Source: Thiomonas intermedia (GTDB taxonomy: Bacteria; Pseudomonadota; Gammaproteobacteria; Burkholderiales; Burkholderiaceae_C). From it: DNA of 64,000 nucleotides. The position numbers were made by a program, and so were the translations under genes. The notes under the pieces are model-generated. The model was not told where the DNA came from, ran no database searches, and was given only the letters and a program-made list of their open reading frames with translations. Shown here one piece after another: positions 53,455 through 64,000 of the stretch (within the stretch, counting starts at the first letter, position 1; every line of letters starts with the position of its first letter). The stretch spans positions 1 to 64,000 of the forward strand of contig DYKQ01000001.1 in assembly GCA_020722545.1 (NCBI GenBank), read 5' to 3'.

Positions 53455-54666
53455 TTATGCGCAATGCGGGTCGGGCGCGGCGGGGTTGAAAAATGCCGTG
53501 ATCGCATCGCGCTGCGCCAGCGCATCGGCCCGGCCGAGTTCGACCAAGGCGGAGAGGTAATCCGGCGTGAACAGCAGATAACTGGCCAGCGCCGATCCTC
53601 GGCCTGCGCCCATGCCCACCGATTGCAGCAGCAGCCGCGCGCCACGGGGCATGCTGTGCCAGTGCCGCGCGGCAATGGCGTCGATCGAGGTGGAGGGCAG
53701 CAGGGTCAGCGTGGGCAGGGCGCGGTAAGGCAGGTTGGCGCGCACTTGGGGCGGCAGATCCGACAACATGCGGTTGATGCGCCCGGCCTGCTGCGCATCG
53801 GCGCGCAGGGTGTCGAGAAACACGCTGGACATGGCGTGCGCCGCAATCTCCGCCACGCTGGGGTAGGGCGGCAGATGCCGGCGCATTTGCCCCGCCTCGG
53901 GATGCGGCTCGGCCACGCCGATGGCCAGTGCGCGTTCTGCACCCAGATGAATGGCAGGCGCCAGCGGGGCGAGCTGGCGCATGGCGCCGTCGCCAAAGTA
54001 TTCCGGCCCGACTTCGCCATACAGCGGCGTAGCCGGAAACACGAACGGCAGGGCGCTGGAGGCCAGCAGATGCTCCACGCCGATGGGCTGCGCAATGCCC
54101 CACAGCCCAGGCCGCCGCCAGGGCTGCACCTCGGGACGGGCCTGAAAGAAGGTGATGTGCCGCCCGCTGGTATAGCTGGAAGCGGCCACAGATAGCGCGC
54201 GCAAGGCGCCGCTCTGAATCGCGGCGTCCACCGCGTCGAAGTGCACCCGCCGACCCAGGGTGTCGGCCAGCGGGGTGTTGTCGAGCAGGGCGCGCGGGTT
54301 CTGCTTCCACAGCCAGCCGAACGCCATCAGCCCGAGCCAGCGCGCGCCGCCGCGCAGCAGTTGCCCTGTGCCGACTTCGAAGACCTCGTGCGCCTGCAGG
54401 GTGCTCCAAATTGTTTGCAGCTCATGCAGGGCGGCAGGCCAGTTGGCGCAGCGGCTGGCGAAATACGCCGCATTGATCGCCCCGGCCGAGGTGCCGCATA
54501 CCACGGGAAACGGGTTGCGCTGCGCGGGCCAGCCCTGCGCCTGCAGAATCTCGCCCACGCCGCCGAGCACGCCGGCCTGATAGGCCGTGCGCGCCCCGCC
54601 GCCCAGCAGCACCAGCGCCGCGCTTTGCGGCGGCGGGTTGTCGGCGGAGGTCGTGTTGTCAGGCAT
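53455..54666 (-). CDS. Patatin-like phospholipase family protein
   Basis: LVLLGGGARTAYQAGVLGGVGEIL; VVCGTSAGAINAAYFA (GTSAG). Confidence 0.9.
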   Translation of the reverse strand: MPDNTTSADNPPPQSAALVLLGGGARTAYQAGVLGGVGEILQAQGWPAQRNPFPVVCGTSAGAINAAYFASRCANWPAALHELQTIWSTLQAHEVFEVGTGQLLRGGARWLGLMAFGWLWKQNPRALLDNTPLADTLGRRVHFDAVDAAIQSGALRALSVAASSYTSGRHITFFQARPEVQPWRRPGLWGIAQPIGVEHLLASSALPFVFPATPLYGEVGPEYFGDGAMRQLAPLAPAIHLGAERALAIGVAEPHPEAGQMRRHLPPYPSVAEIAAHAMSSVFLDTLRADAQQAGRINRMLSDLPPQVRANLPYRALPTLTLLPSTSIDAIAARHWHSMPRGARLLLQSVGMGAGRGSALASYLLFTPDYLSALVELGRADALAQRDAITAFFNPAAPDPHCA

Positions 54667-54714
54667 GGATTCAAAATACCATCCTGCCGCCGCACAAACC
54701 ATGCGGGAAAGGGC

Positions 54715-55770
54715 CTATCGCCCGAAGCGGTAAACCCCGTCGTCAAACTGTCGGCGCAGCTGCCCATCGAACCACAGCTTGTGCAGATGGGCGATGGACT
54801 CGCCCATGGCGAAGGTCGTCTGGTGCAGATCCAGCGGGCGCTTGAACAGCACGGGCAGCAGGTCGGCGGCGGTCTGCGGCGTGGCGCAGGCCTGCATCAC
54901 TTCAGCCAGACGATCACGGTGATGCTGCTGCAACTGCGCGATGCGGACCAGTGCGCCGCGGAAGGGCAGGCCGTGCGAGGGGAAGATCAGCGTGTCGTCC
55001 GACAGCAAGGCGCCAAAGCGCGCCAGGCTGTCGAGAAACAGTTGCAGAGGGTTGGACAGCGGTTCGTTGTCGTTCACGCTGATGTTGGTGGAGATGCGAG
55101 GCAGCAGCATGTCCCCGGCGATGAACAGCGCGTCGGCCTCGCAGTGCAGGCTGATGTGTTCCGGCGCATGGCCGTAGCCCGCAACGCAGCGCCAGTCGCG
55201 CTCTCCGATGCGCAGCACGTCGCCGTCCTGCAGGCGCACGAAGCGCGTGGGCATGGCGGGCACGAGGCCGGTGTAGTAGTCGGTGCGCTTGCGGATGGCG
55301 GCCAGAGTCTGCGGGTCGGAGAGACCATGCGCGGCGTAGTGCGCGGCCATCGGCTCGCCGCCAATGGTCAGACAGCCGCGCGCCGCCATGCACGAGACGG
55401 CATAGTCGGTGGCGCTCATCCACAGCAGGCAATTCCAGCGCGCGGTCAGCCAGTGCGCCAGCCCGACGTGGTCCGGGTGCATGTGCGTGACCACCACGCG
55501 CAGCACCGGAAGGCCGCCCAGTTGCGTGGCGAACACCTGCTCCCACGCCGCGCGGGTGGGCGGGGAGTCGATGCCGCAATCCACAATCGTCCAGCCGCGC
55601 ACGCCGTCCAAGGTGTCTTCCAGCAGCCACAGGTTGATGTGGTTCAGCGCGAAAGGCAGCCCCATGCGCAGCCAGCGCAACCCCGGCGCGAGCTCGATGC
55701 TTTCTCCCAATGCGGGCGTCGTTTCTCCGAAGGGGTAGCGGATGGCATCAAAGGCGGGCTGGGCGGACAT
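54715..55770 (-). CDS. MBL-fold metallo-hydrolase
   Basis: VVVTHMHPDHVGLAHWL; GYGHAPEHISLHC; FIAGDMLLPRISTNIS. Confidence 0.9.
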   Translation of the reverse strand: MSAQPAFDAIRYPFGETTPALGESIELAPGLRWLRMGLPFALNHINLWLLEDTLDGVRGWTIVDCGIDSPPTRAAWEQVFATQLGGLPVLRVVVTHMHPDHVGLAHWLTARWNCLLWMSATDYAVSCMAARGCLTIGGEPMAAHYAAHGLSDPQTLAAIRKRTDYYTGLVPAMPTRFVRLQDGDVLRIGERDWRCVAGYGHAPEHISLHCEADALFIAGDMLLPRISTNISVNDNEPLSNPLQLFLDSLARFGALLSDDTLIFPSHGLPFRGALVRIAQLQQHHRDRLAEVMQACATPQTAADLLPVLFKRPLDLHQTTFAMGESIAHLHKLWFDGQLRRQFDDGVYRFGR

Positions 55771-55810
55771 GGCGGGTGCTCGGTTGGAGTCGTTGCGGGG
55801 CAAACTACAC

Positions 55811-55826
55811 TTGACGTTAACGTCAA
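55811..55826. promoter_or_regulatory. Perfect 16-bp palindrome, putative MerR (LiuR-type) operator
   Basis: TTGACGTTAACGTCAA between divergent MBL and MerR genes. Confidence 0.6.
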
Positions 55827-55848
55827 CTGGAGCCGAGTATAGGCACGC

Positions 55849-56253
55849 ATGAAAAAAGCCGCTGCTGCACCCGCCGCCCCCACTTTCACCATTGGTGAAC
55901 TCGCCCGCGAGTTCGACCTCACCACCCGCGCCATCCGCTTTTACGAAGAAGCCGGTCTGCTCAGCCCGCAGCGCGAGGGTCGGCTGCGCGTCTATACCCA
56001 AGGCGACCGTACCCGGCTGAAACTCACCCAGCGCGGCAAACGGCTGGGCCTGAGCCTGGCCGAGATCAAGGAGCTGGTGATGATGTACGAGTCGCCGCGC
56101 GACACCGTGCCCCAGTTGCGCCGCTATCTGGAAGTGCTGGCCGAGCACCGCGCCGACATCGAAGCCCGCATGGCCGATCTCAAGGCGACGCTGGAGGAGA
56201 TTCGCGCCTACGAGACCGAGGCGCGGGGGCTACTCAAGAAGCAGGGCGGGTGA
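55849..56253 (+). CDS. MerR-family regulator (LiuR-like)
   Basis: FTIGELAREFDLTTRAIRFYEEAGLLSPQREGRLRVYTQGDRTRLKLTQRGKRLGLSLAEIKEL. Confidence 0.9.
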   Translation: MKKAAAAPAAPTFTIGELAREFDLTTRAIRFYEEAGLLSPQREGRLRVYTQGDRTRLKLTQRGKRLGLSLAEIKELVMMYESPRDTVPQLRRYLEVLAEHRADIEARMADLKATLEEIRAYETEARGLLKKQGG

Positions 56254-56293
56254 GGTGGGCGCTGGTTCTGGATCGGTGCTGCATGAGTCACTA

Positions 56294-56311
56294 TTCACGT
56301 TGACGTAAACG
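56294..56311. promoter_or_regulatory. Second imperfect operator of the same type upstream of the acyl-CoA dehydrogenase gene
   Basis: TTCACGTTGACGTAAACG, resembling TTGACGTTAACGTCAA. Confidence 0.5.
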
Positions 56312-56368
56312 GAAGGTAAGATCACCGGAAATCTGCCAGCAGAGCAGCCACTACGGAGACTTGCCGCC

Positions 56369-56482
56369 ATGACCAACGCCCCCGCCGTTCTATCGCCTGC
56401 GCAGGAGGCGGCCATTCGCCAGAGCTTTGCCCGCCAGGGCTTGATGCAGCAGACCATCGCGCCAGTGCCCAAGCGCTACTGA
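56369..56482 (+). pseudogene. Collapsed remnant of a PaaI-type (hotdog) thioesterase gene, start and stop retained
   Basis: [37 protein letters not shown]: PaaI-like N-terminus ([13 protein letters not shown]) directly followed by a C-terminus-like MQQTIAPVP. Confidence 0.5.
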
Positions 56483-56525
56483 ACACCCGACACCGAATCA
56501 CAAACGGAGCAACCGAGGAGACCCC

Positions 56526-57704
56526 ATGCAACTGCCCGGACTGGACTTCCAACTCGGCGAGGACATCGCCGCTCTGCGCGAGGCCGTGCGCGACTTTGCC
56601 GAGCAAGAAATCGCCCCGCGCGCGGCCGAGATCGACCGCACCGATCAGTTTCCGATGGATCTGTGGCGCAAGTTCGGCGACCTGGGCCTGCTCGGCGTCA
56701 CCGTTCCCGAAGCCGACGGCGGCGCCGGAATGGGTTATCTGGCGCATATGGTGGCGATGGAGGAGATTTCGCGCGCCAGCGCCTCGGTGGCACTGAGCTA
56801 CGGCGCGCATTCCAACCTGTGCGTCAACCAGATCCGCCGCAACGGCAGCGCCGCGCAGAAGGCGAAGTACCTGCCCGGGCTGCTCAGCGGCGAGCACGTG
56901 GGCGCGCTGGCGATGAGCGAGCCGGGCGCGGGCAGCGACGTGGTGAGCATGAAGCTGCGCGCTGACCGGCGAGGTGATGTGTTTGTGCTCAACGGCAGCA
57001 AGATGTGGATCACTAACGGGCCGGACGCCGACGTGCTGGTGGTCTACGCCAAGACCGATCCGGCCGCAAGTTCCAAGGGCATCACCGCCTTTTTGGTGGA
57101 AAAGGGTTTCAAGGGTTTTTCGGTGGCGCAGAAGCTCGACAAGCTGGGCATGCGCGGCAGCCATACCGGCGAGCTGGTGTTTCAGGATTGCGAGGTGCCC
57201 GCAGAGAACGTGCTGGGCCATTTGAACGGCGGCGTCAAGGTGCTGATGAGCGGCCTGGATTACGAGCGCGCAGTGCTCGCCGCCGGGCCGGTGGGCATCA
57301 TGCAGGCGGTGATGGACAGCGTGGTGCCCTACGTGCACGAACGCAGGCAGTTCGGCCAGGCCATCGGCGAGTTCCAGCTCATCCAGGCCAAGCTGGCCGA
57401 TATGTACACCGTGCTGCAAGCCGCGCGCAGCCTGCTCTACACCGTGGGCAAGAACCTCGACGCGCTGGGAGACGGCCACGCCCGCAATGTGCGCAAGGAC
57501 TGCGCCGCGGTCATCCTGTGGTGCGCCGAAAAGGCCACCTGGATGGCCGGCGAGGGCATCCAGATTTTCGGCGGCAATGGCTATATCAACGACTACCCGC
57601 TGGGCCGCCTGTGGCGCGACGCCAAGCTGTACGAGATTGGCGCGGGCACATCCGAAATCCGCCGCATGCTGATCGGCCGGGAACTGTTCGCGCAAACGGC
57701 GTGA
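56526..57704 (+). CDS. ivd: Isovaleryl-CoA dehydrogenase
   Basis: [96 protein letters not shown]. Confidence 0.92.
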   Translation: MQLPGLDFQLGEDIAALREAVRDFAEQEIAPRAAEIDRTDQFPMDLWRKFGDLGLLGVTVPEADGGAGMGYLAHMVAMEEISRASASVALSYGAHSNLCVNQIRRNGSAAQKAKYLPGLLSGEHVGALAMSEPGAGSDVVSMKLRADRRGDVFVLNGSKMWITNGPDADVLVVYAKTDPAASSKGITAFLVEKGFKGFSVAQKLDKLGMRGSHTGELVFQDCEVPAENVLGHLNGGVKVLMSGLDYERAVLAAGPVGIMQAVMDSVVPYVHERRQFGQAIGEFQLIQAKLADMYTVLQAARSLLYTVGKNLDALGDGHARNVRKDCAAVILWCAEKATWMAGEGIQIFGGNGYINDYPLGRLWRDAKLYEIGAGTSEIRRMLIGRELFAQTA

Positions 57705-57760
57705 AGCCGTGAAGCTGGGTAGCGAACAGGGCTGAGCGACTGATGCGGCGTGTGATTCAG

Positions 57761-57796
57761 TTACCGAGGCGCTTACCGAGGCGGCTACCGATGCGC
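57761..57796. repeat. Three 12-bp tandem repeats over the 3' end of the class V aminotransferase gene
   Basis: TTACCGAGGCGC TTACCGAGGCGG CTACCGATGCGC. Confidence 0.85.
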
Positions 57797-58939
57797 TTTT
57801 TCCGGCAGGTGCAAACCCACGGCGTCGAGCACTGCGTCCAGTCGCTGCACGGCGGCGGGCACGTCCTTCCATTTATCCAGCCCGAACAGGCCGAGGCGAA
57901 AGCTCATGTAGTCGGCCGGTTCGTCGCAGGCCAGCGGCACGCCGGCGGCAATCTGCATGCCCTGCGCCGCAAACGCTCTGCCGCTTTGAATCTCGGGATC
58001 ACGGGTGTAGCTCACCACCACGCCCGGCGCCTGAAAGCCGGGCGCCGCCACGCTCTTGACGCCGCGCCGCTCCAACGAAGCGCGCGCTGCGCGACCCAGT
58101 TCCATCTGCGCGGCCTTGAGCGCGGGCAGACCGTAGCTGAACGCTTCGCGCATCTGGTCGCGCACTTCCGCCAGGGTGTCGGTGGGCATGGTGGCGTGAT
58201 AGGCATGCGCGCCTTTTTCGTAGGCCTGCATGATCTGATGCCACTTTTTCAGGTCGCAGGAAAAGCTGTCGCTCGTGGTCGTCTCCAGCCGTTGCAAAGC
58301 CCGCTCAGACAGCATGGCAAAGCCGCAGCACGGCTGGCCGCTCCAGCCTTTTTGTGGCGCGCTGACCAGCACGTCCACGCCGGTGGCCTGCATGTCCACC
58401 CACATCGCACCGGAGGCGATGCAGTCGAGCACGAACAGGCCGCCCACCGCATGCACCGCGTCGGCCACGGCGCGCAGATAGTCGTCGGGCAGCATCATGC
58501 CGGCGGAGGTTTCCACATGCGGGGCGAACACCACGGCGGGCTTTTCGCGGGCGATGGCGGCGACCACCTCGGCGATGGGCGCGGGAACGAAGGGCGACTC
58601 CGGCGCCTCGTCGACGCGGCGGGCCTTGAGCACCGTCACTTTGTCCGACAAATGCCCGGTCTCGATGATCTGGCTCCAGCGATAACTGAACCAGCCGTTG
58701 CGCACAATGAGCACGGTTGCGCCCTGGACGAATTGCCGCGCCACAGCCTCCATGGCGAACGTGCCGCTGCCGGGCACGATGACTGCCGCCTGCGCGTTGT
58801 AGGCTTGTTTGAGCATGGACGACAGATCGCGCATGACCTGCTGGAACTTGGCCGACATGTGGTTGAGCGAGCGGTCGGTGTAGACCACCGAATACTCCAG
58901 CAGTCCATCGGGATCAACGTTGGGCAGCAAGGCGGGCAT
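57785..58939 (-). CDS. Class V aminotransferase (alanine/serine--glyoxylate type)
   Basis: [63 protein letters not shown]. Confidence 0.9.
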   Translation of the reverse strand: MPALLPNVDPDGLLEYSVVYTDRSLNHMSAKFQQVMRDLSSMLKQAYNAQAAVIVPGSGTFAMEAVARQFVQGATVLIVRNGWFSYRWSQIIETGHLSDKVTVLKARRVDEAPESPFVPAPIAEVVAAIAREKPAVVFAPHVETSAGMMLPDDYLRAVADAVHAVGGLFVLDCIASGAMWVDMQATGVDVLVSAPQKGWSGQPCCGFAMLSERALQRLETTTSDSFSCDLKKWHQIMQAYEKGAHAYHATMPTDTLAEVRDQMREAFSYGLPALKAAQMELGRAARASLERRGVKSVAAPGFQAPGVVVSYTRDPEIQSGRAFAAQGMQIAAGVPLACDEPADYMSFRLGLFGLDKWKDVPAAVQRLDAVLDAVGLHLPEKAHR

Positions 58940-59097
58940 CAGAAATCTCCTGGTCTTATGGTTCGAAAAAGTCGGTGCGGTGTCTATGCCGACAGCCTGA
59001 AAAGCCTAGCACGCAGCGGCGTCAGGCGCTGGGCGCTTTGCCTTGCCAGCGGCGCGGGCTTACAGTGGGCAGCGCGTCTTCGCGTTGCAGAGATCCG

Positions 59098-60912
59098 ATG
59101 AACCAATTTCCGCCCCGCCTCGATTCCCCGGTGGCTTTTGCCATGGCGCGCACCATGCTCGACGGCTTCAATCGCCATTACCGCCTGTTCCGTCAGGTGA
59201 GCGCCGCGGCCAAGCAGCGGTTCGAGCGGGCCGACTGGGCTGGACAGCAGGCGGCGCAGCGCGAGCGCATCGCGTTTTACGACCAGCGGGTGGACGAAGC
59301 CACCGAGCGCCTGCAGAACGAACTCGATGCTGGCAACCAGCCCATGGAGATTTGGCAGCAGGCCAAGCTGCACTACATCGGCCTGCTGACCAATCACCAC
59401 CAGCCCGAGCTGGCCGAGACGTTTTTCAACTCGGTGACGACCAAGATTCTGCGGCGCGAGCATTTCAACAACGAGTTTCTGTTCGTGCGCCCGGCACTGT
59501 CCACCGAGTACATCGAGAACGAAGAGCCTGCGGCCAAGCCGACCTTCCGTGTGTATTACCCGCACACCCACGAGGCGCTGCACGCCTGTCTGCGCCGCGC
59601 CATCGAGAACTTTCAGCTCGCGCTGCCGTTCGAAAATCTGGACCGCGACGTGCACCAGGTGCTGGCCGTCGTGCGCCAGCGCTTCGGCAGCGATGTGCGC
59701 CTGCGCGCCAACTTCCAGATCCAGATGCTCGACTCGCTGTTCTATCGCAACAAGGGGGCGTATGCGGTGGGCAAGGTGATCAACGGCTTTACCGAATTTC
59801 CGCTGGCGCTGCCCATTCTGCACAACGAGCGCGGCCAGCTCTTCATCGACACGGTGCTGCTCACCGAAGACGATCTGCTGCTGCTGTTCTCCTTCGCCCG
59901 CGCCTATTTCATGGTCGATATGGAAATCCCGTCGGCCTATGTGCAGTTTCTGCGCAGCCTCATGGCGCGCAAGCCGCGCGCCGAGCTGTACAACGCGCTG
60001 GGTCTGGCCAAGCAGGGCAAGACCCTGTTCTACCGCGATTTTCTCTATCACCTGCGGCATTCGAGCGATCAGTTCATCGTGGCGCCGGGCATCAAGGGCA
60101 TGGTGATGGTGGTGTTCACCCTGCCGTCCTTTCCCTTTGTGTTCAAAGTCATCAAAGACTTCTATCCGCCGCAGAAAGACACCACCCGCGACAAGATCAA
60201 GGGCAAGTACCTGCTGGTGAAACAGCACGACCGCGTGGGCCGCATGGCCGAGACGCTGGAATACTCCAACGTGGCCTTCGAGCGCGCGCGCTTCTCGCCC
60301 GAGCTGATTCAGGAAATCGAAACCTTCTGCCCCTCGCAGCTCGAATACGACGGCGACTCCATCATCATCCGCCACTGCTACATCGAACGGCGCATGATTC
60401 CGCTCAACATCTATCTGCAGGAAGCCGACGACGCGCAGCTCGAAGCCGCCGTCATCGAATACGGCAATGCCATCAAGGACATGGTGGCGGCCAATATCTT
60501 CCCCGGCGACATGCTGTGGAAGAACTTCGGCATCACCCGCCACGGCAAGGTGGTGTTCTACGACTACGACGAGATCGAGTACATCACCGACTGCAACTTC
60601 CGCCGCGTGCCCGCGCCGCGCAACGAAGAAGACGAAATGGCCGCCGAGCCCTGGTACGCGGTGGGCCCGCACGACGTGTTTCCCGAAACCTTCGGCCAGT
60701 TTCTGCTCGGCAATCCCAAGGTGCGCGCCGTGTTCATGAAGCACCACGCCGATCTGCTCGACGTGGCGTTCTGGCAGGAGCACCAGAGCCGCATCCGCGA
60801 GGGCCATCTGTACGACGTGTTCACCTATGACGTCACCCGCCGCTTCGCCCGCGAGAGCGATCTTGCGGCATCCAACCCACCCGTTCAACCTGTTCAGGAG
60901 ACTTCGACATGA
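59098..60912 (+). CDS. aceK: Isocitrate dehydrogenase kinase/phosphatase
   Basis: [60 protein letters not shown]. Confidence 0.97.
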   Translation: MNQFPPRLDSPVAFAMARTMLDGFNRHYRLFRQVSAAAKQRFERADWAGQQAAQRERIAFYDQRVDEATERLQNELDAGNQPMEIWQQAKLHYIGLLTNHHQPELAETFFNSVTTKILRREHFNNEFLFVRPALSTEYIENEEPAAKPTFRVYYPHTHEALHACLRRAIENFQLALPFENLDRDVHQVLAVVRQRFGSDVRLRANFQIQMLDSLFYRNKGAYAVGKVINGFTEFPLALPILHNERGQLFIDTVLLTEDDLLLLFSFARAYFMVDMEIPSAYVQFLRSLMARKPRAELYNALGLAKQGKTLFYRDFLYHLRHSSDQFIVAPGIKGMVMVVFTLPSFPFVFKVIKDFYPPQKDTTRDKIKGKYLLVKQHDRVGRMAETLEYSNVAFERARFSPELIQEIETFCPSQLEYDGDSIIIRHCYIERRMIPLNIYLQEADDAQLEAAVIEYGNAIKDMVAANIFPGDMLWKNFGITRHGKVVFYDYDEIEYITDCNFRRVPAPRNEEDEMAAEPWYAVGPHDVFPETFGQFLLGNPKVRAVFMKHHADLLDVAFWQEHQSRIREGHLYDVFTYDVTRRFARESDLAASNPPVQPVQETST

Positions 60913-62087
60913 CTGACCCCATCGTGATTGTTTCTGCCGCGCGCACGCCCATCGGCGGACTGCTCGGCGACTTTGCCGCCGTGCCCGCCTGGGAGCTCGG
61001 CGCTACCGCCATCGCCGCTGCCGTGCAGCGCGCGGGCATCGCGGGCGACGCCGTGAATGAAGTGCTCATGGGCAACTGCCTGATGGCCGGGCAGGGCCAG
61101 GCCCCCGCGCGCCAGGCCGCACTCAAGGCCGGGCTGCCGCAATCGGCGGGCGCGGTCACGCTGTCCAAAATGTGCGGCTCGGGCATGCGGGCGATGATGT
61201 TCGCCCACGACATGCTGGCCGCGGGCTCGGCCGACGTGATGCTGGCCGGCGGCATGGAAAGCATGACCAACGCGCCGCACCTGGCCTTCGTGCGCAAGGG
61301 CGTGAAATATGGCCTCACCCAGTTTTACGACCACATGGCGCTTGACGGCCTGGAAGACGCCTACGACCGCGGCAAGGCCATGGGCGTGTTCGCCGAAAGC
61401 TGCGTGAGCAAATACGCCTTCAGCCGCGAGGAGATGGATGCCTTCGCCATTGCCTCGACTGAGCGCAGCAAAAAAGCCAACGAAGACGGCAGCTTCGAGT
61501 GGGAGATGGCGCCCGTCACGGTGGCGGGACGTGGCGGCGAGGTGAAAATCGCCCGCGACGAGCAGCCCTTCAAGGCCAAGCTCGACAAGATTCCTACGCT
61601 CAAGCCCGTGTTCAAGAAAGACGGGGCCATCACCGCCGCCACCTCGTCGAGCATTTCCGACGGCGCTGCCGCGCTGGTGCTGATGCGCCAGTCCGCCGCT
61701 GACAAGCTGGGCTGCGCGCCGATCGCTCGCATTCGCGCCCATGCGGTGCATGCGCAGGCGCCCGAGTGGTTCACTACGGCGCCCGTGGGGGCCATTCAGA
61801 AGGTGCTCGACAAGACCGGCTGGAAGGCGGCCGACGTGGACCTGTGGGAAGTCAACGAAGCCTTCGCCGCCGTCACCATGGCGGCCATGCGCGAATTCAA
61901 GCTGCCTCACGAGATCGTGAATGTGCACGGCGGCGCGGTGGCACTGGGCCACCCCATCGGCGCGTCGGGCGCGCGCATCGTCGTCACCCTGCTGGGCGCG
62001 CTGCGGCAACGCGGGCTCAAGAAGGGCGTCGCTGCGCTGTGCATCGGCGGCGGCGAGGCCACGGCAATGGCGGTTGAACTGCTCTGA
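60909..62087 (+). CDS. Acetyl-CoA C-acetyltransferase (thiolase)
   Basis: [59 protein letters not shown]. Confidence 0.95.
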   Translation: MTDPIVIVSAARTPIGGLLGDFAAVPAWELGATAIAAAVQRAGIAGDAVNEVLMGNCLMAGQGQAPARQAALKAGLPQSAGAVTLSKMCGSGMRAMMFAHDMLAAGSADVMLAGGMESMTNAPHLAFVRKGVKYGLTQFYDHMALDGLEDAYDRGKAMGVFAESCVSKYAFSREEMDAFAIASTERSKKANEDGSFEWEMAPVTVAGRGGEVKIARDEQPFKAKLDKIPTLKPVFKKDGAITAATSSSISDGAAALVLMRQSAADKLGCAPIARIRAHAVHAQAPEWFTTAPVGAIQKVLDKTGWKAADVDLWEVNEAFAAVTMAAMREFKLPHEIVNVHGGAVALGHPIGASGARIVVTLLGALRQRGLKKGVAALCIGGGEATAMAVELL

Positions 62088-62093
62088 ATCGTC

Positions 62094-63221
62094 ATGCTGC
62101 TTTCTGACGATCACCGCATGATCCGCGACGCGGTGCGCGACTTCGCCCAGGCTGAAATCGCCCCGCATGCGGCCGACTGGGCGCGCGAAAGTCGCTTTCC
62201 GCGCGAGGCGTTGCAGGGCTTGGCGGCGCTGGGCTGCCTGGGCATCGCCGTGCCCGCGGAATGGGGCGGCGCCGGGCTCGACTACCTGTCTCTCGCGCTG
62301 GCCATCGAGGAGATCGCCGCGGCCGACGGCGCGACCAGCACCATCGTCAGCGTGAACAACTGCCCGGTGTGCTCCATCCTGATGGCCTGGGGCTCCGACG
62401 CGCAGAAAGACCAGTGGCTGCGCCCGGTGGCGCGCGGCGAGTGGATCGGTGCGTTCGCACTGACCGAACCGCAGGCCGGGTCGGACGCGTCGAACCTGCG
62501 CACCACGGCAAGGTTGGAGGGCGACCACTACGTCCTCGATGGCGTCAAGCAGTTCATCACCAGCGGCAAGAACGGACAGGTCGCCATCGTGCTGGCCGCA
62601 ACCGACCGGGCCGCGGGCAAGAAAGGCATCAGCGCCTTCCTCGTGCCGACCGACACGCCGGGCTACATCGTCGAACGCCTCGAAGACAAGGCCGGACAGT
62701 CGGCCAGCGACACCGTGCAGATCCGCTTCGAGGACTGCCGCGTGCCCGCCGCCAACCGCATCGGCGCCGAAGGCGAGGGCTACAAGATTGCGCTCTCCGG
62801 ACTGGAAGGCGGGCGCATCGGCATTGCGGCGCAGTCGGTCGGCATGGCGCGTGCCGCGTTTGAGGCGGCGCTGTGCTATGCGCGCGAGCGCACGGCGTTT
62901 GGCAAGCCCATTGCCGAGCATCAGGCGGTGCAATTTCGCCTAGCCGAGATGGCGATGCAGATCGAAGCGGCGCGGCAGTTGCTGTGGCACGCGGCCAGCC
63001 TGAAAGACGCGGGCCAGCCCTGTCTGAAGGAAGCCGCCATGGCCAAGCTGATGGCCAGCGAAATGGCCGAGCGGGTGTGCAGTGCGGCGCTGCAGATCCA
63101 CGGCGGTTACGGTTATGTGGCCGACTTTCCCGTCGAGCGCATCTGGCGCGATGTGCGGGTTTGCCAGATTTACGAAGGCACCAGCGATGTGCAGAAAATG
63201 CTCATTGCCCGTGCGCTGTAA
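62094..63221 (+). CDS. Acyl-CoA dehydrogenase
   Basis: GAFALTEPQAGSDASNLRTTA; LQIHGGYGYVADFPVERIWRDVRVCQIYEGTSDVQKMLIARAL. Confidence 0.94.
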   Translation: MLLSDDHRMIRDAVRDFAQAEIAPHAADWARESRFPREALQGLAALGCLGIAVPAEWGGAGLDYLSLALAIEEIAAADGATSTIVSVNNCPVCSILMAWGSDAQKDQWLRPVARGEWIGAFALTEPQAGSDASNLRTTARLEGDHYVLDGVKQFITSGKNGQVAIVLAATDRAAGKKGISAFLVPTDTPGYIVERLEDKAGQSASDTVQIRFEDCRVPAANRIGAEGEGYKIALSGLEGGRIGIAAQSVGMARAAFEAALCYARERTAFGKPIAEHQAVQFRLAEMAMQIEAARQLLWHAASLKDAGQPCLKEAAMAKLMASEMAERVCSAALQIHGGYGYVADFPVERIWRDVRVCQIYEGTSDVQKMLIARAL

Positions 63222-63244
63222 AACGAGATTCCCAGGAGACTCCC

Positions 63245-63850
63245 ATGCCCGTCAGCCCGATCACCTTCTTTTTCGATTTTTCGTCGCCCTACGCCTACCT
63301 GGCGAGCACGCAGATCGAGGCCATTGCCGCGCGCCATCTGCGCGACATCGAGTGGGCGCCGATGCTGCTCGGGCCAGTGTTCCAGACGACAGGGTCGAAG
63401 CCGCTGATGGATCAGCCGCTCAAGGGCGACTATGCCCGCATCGACATTCCGCGTTCGGCCCGCTTTCTGGGCGTGCCTTTTGTGCAGCCGGAGCCGTTTC
63501 CCATTGCCACTTATCAGGCCGCACGGGTGCTCATCGGCCTGCAACGCGACCTGCCCGCGCAGGCCGCGCCGTGGCTGCATCGCTGTTTTTCGGCCTATTT
63601 CGCGCAGAACCGCAACATCGCCGAATTGCCCGTGCTTGAAGCCCTTGCCGACGAGCAGGGGCTGGCCAGCGACGCGGTGGCGCGCTATACCACCGATCCC
63701 GCCATCAAGGCTCAGCTCAAGGCCAACTGCGACCGCGCGCTGCAGCAAGGCATGTGCGGCGCGCCCTATATGGTGGTGGACGATCAACCCTTCTGGGGAG
63801 CAGACCGGCTGCCGCAGCTCGAACATTGGCTGCAGACCGGCGGGTTTTGA
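63245..63850 (+). CDS. 2-hydroxychromene-2-carboxylate isomerase family (DsbA-like fold)
   Basis: ITFFFDFSSPYAYLASTQIEAIAARHLRDIEWAPMLLGPVFQTTG; GMCGAPYMVVDDQPFWGADRLPQLEHWL. Confidence 0.9.
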   Translation: MPVSPITFFFDFSSPYAYLASTQIEAIAARHLRDIEWAPMLLGPVFQTTGSKPLMDQPLKGDYARIDIPRSARFLGVPFVQPEPFPIATYQAARVLIGLQRDLPAQAAPWLHRCFSAYFAQNRNIAELPVLEALADEQGLASDAVARYTTDPAIKAQLKANCDRALQQGMCGAPYMVVDDQPFWGADRLPQLEHWLQTGGF

Positions 63851-63881
63851 AGCCGCCAAGAATGAAGACTGGAGAATCATC

Positions 63882-64000
63882 ATGACCGAACCAACCCCGC
63901 TGCTGCAGGCCTACGCCTGCGGCGCCACCGACCAGCCGCTGCTGACGCAGACGATAGGCGAATTTTTCGACGCCATGGCCGCGCGCCAAGGCCTGCAAGA
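63882..64000 (+). CDS. N-terminus of a probable AMP-dependent acyl-CoA synthetase (truncated by window end)
   Basis: MTEPTPLLQAYACGATDQPLLTQTIGEFFDAMAARQGLQ. Confidence 0.6.
   Translation, partial: MTEPTPLLQAYACGATDQPLLTQTIGEFFDAMAARQGLQ

Noticed and set aside
58984-60888. 634-aa minus-strand ORF opposite aceK, and similar long antisense ORFs (36667-38190, 40613-42649, 60894-62933, 12723-14084)
   Set aside because: All lie antisense to strongly recognised conserved genes and show His/Arg/Gly-rich low-information translations.

Overview
GC-rich bacterial chromosome segment, probably a Burkholderiales betaproteobacterium (inferred from gene content and order, possibly Thiomonas-like). It is mostly housekeeping: glyoxylate shunt (aceB, aceK), a type II secretion locus (gspC divergent from gspGHIJKLMN-DEF), the full F1Fo ATP synthase operon (atpIBEFHAGDC), argS-SPOR-dsbA, lptAB-rpoN, aspS, aroG, ilvE-waaF, a MerR/acyl-CoA catabolic region, and a putative lipid-remodelling trio (PlcP-like phosphoesterase, glycosyltransferase, DgkA). 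No rRNA, tRNA, CRISPR, prophage or IS transposase was recognised. Main unusual signals: (1) several small genes look internally deleted while keeping their original start and stop: a PhzF remnant (32 aa), a PaaI-thioesterase remnant (37 aa), a Tpx lacking its resolving-Cys segment, and possibly a SnoaL-like gene and the GspE zinc loop; (2) a dispersed palindromic repeat family (CTCAAGG...GGGGGYGCTC) in gsp junctions and translated in-frame inside a PLD gene and the GspH tail; (3) a 161-bp near-complete palindrome between the glycosyltransferase gene and dgkA; (4) an apparent AMIN domain at the C-terminus of GspD; (5) an Mrr-type nuclease tightly packed between aspS and aroG. All family assignments come from reading the sequence; no database search was run.
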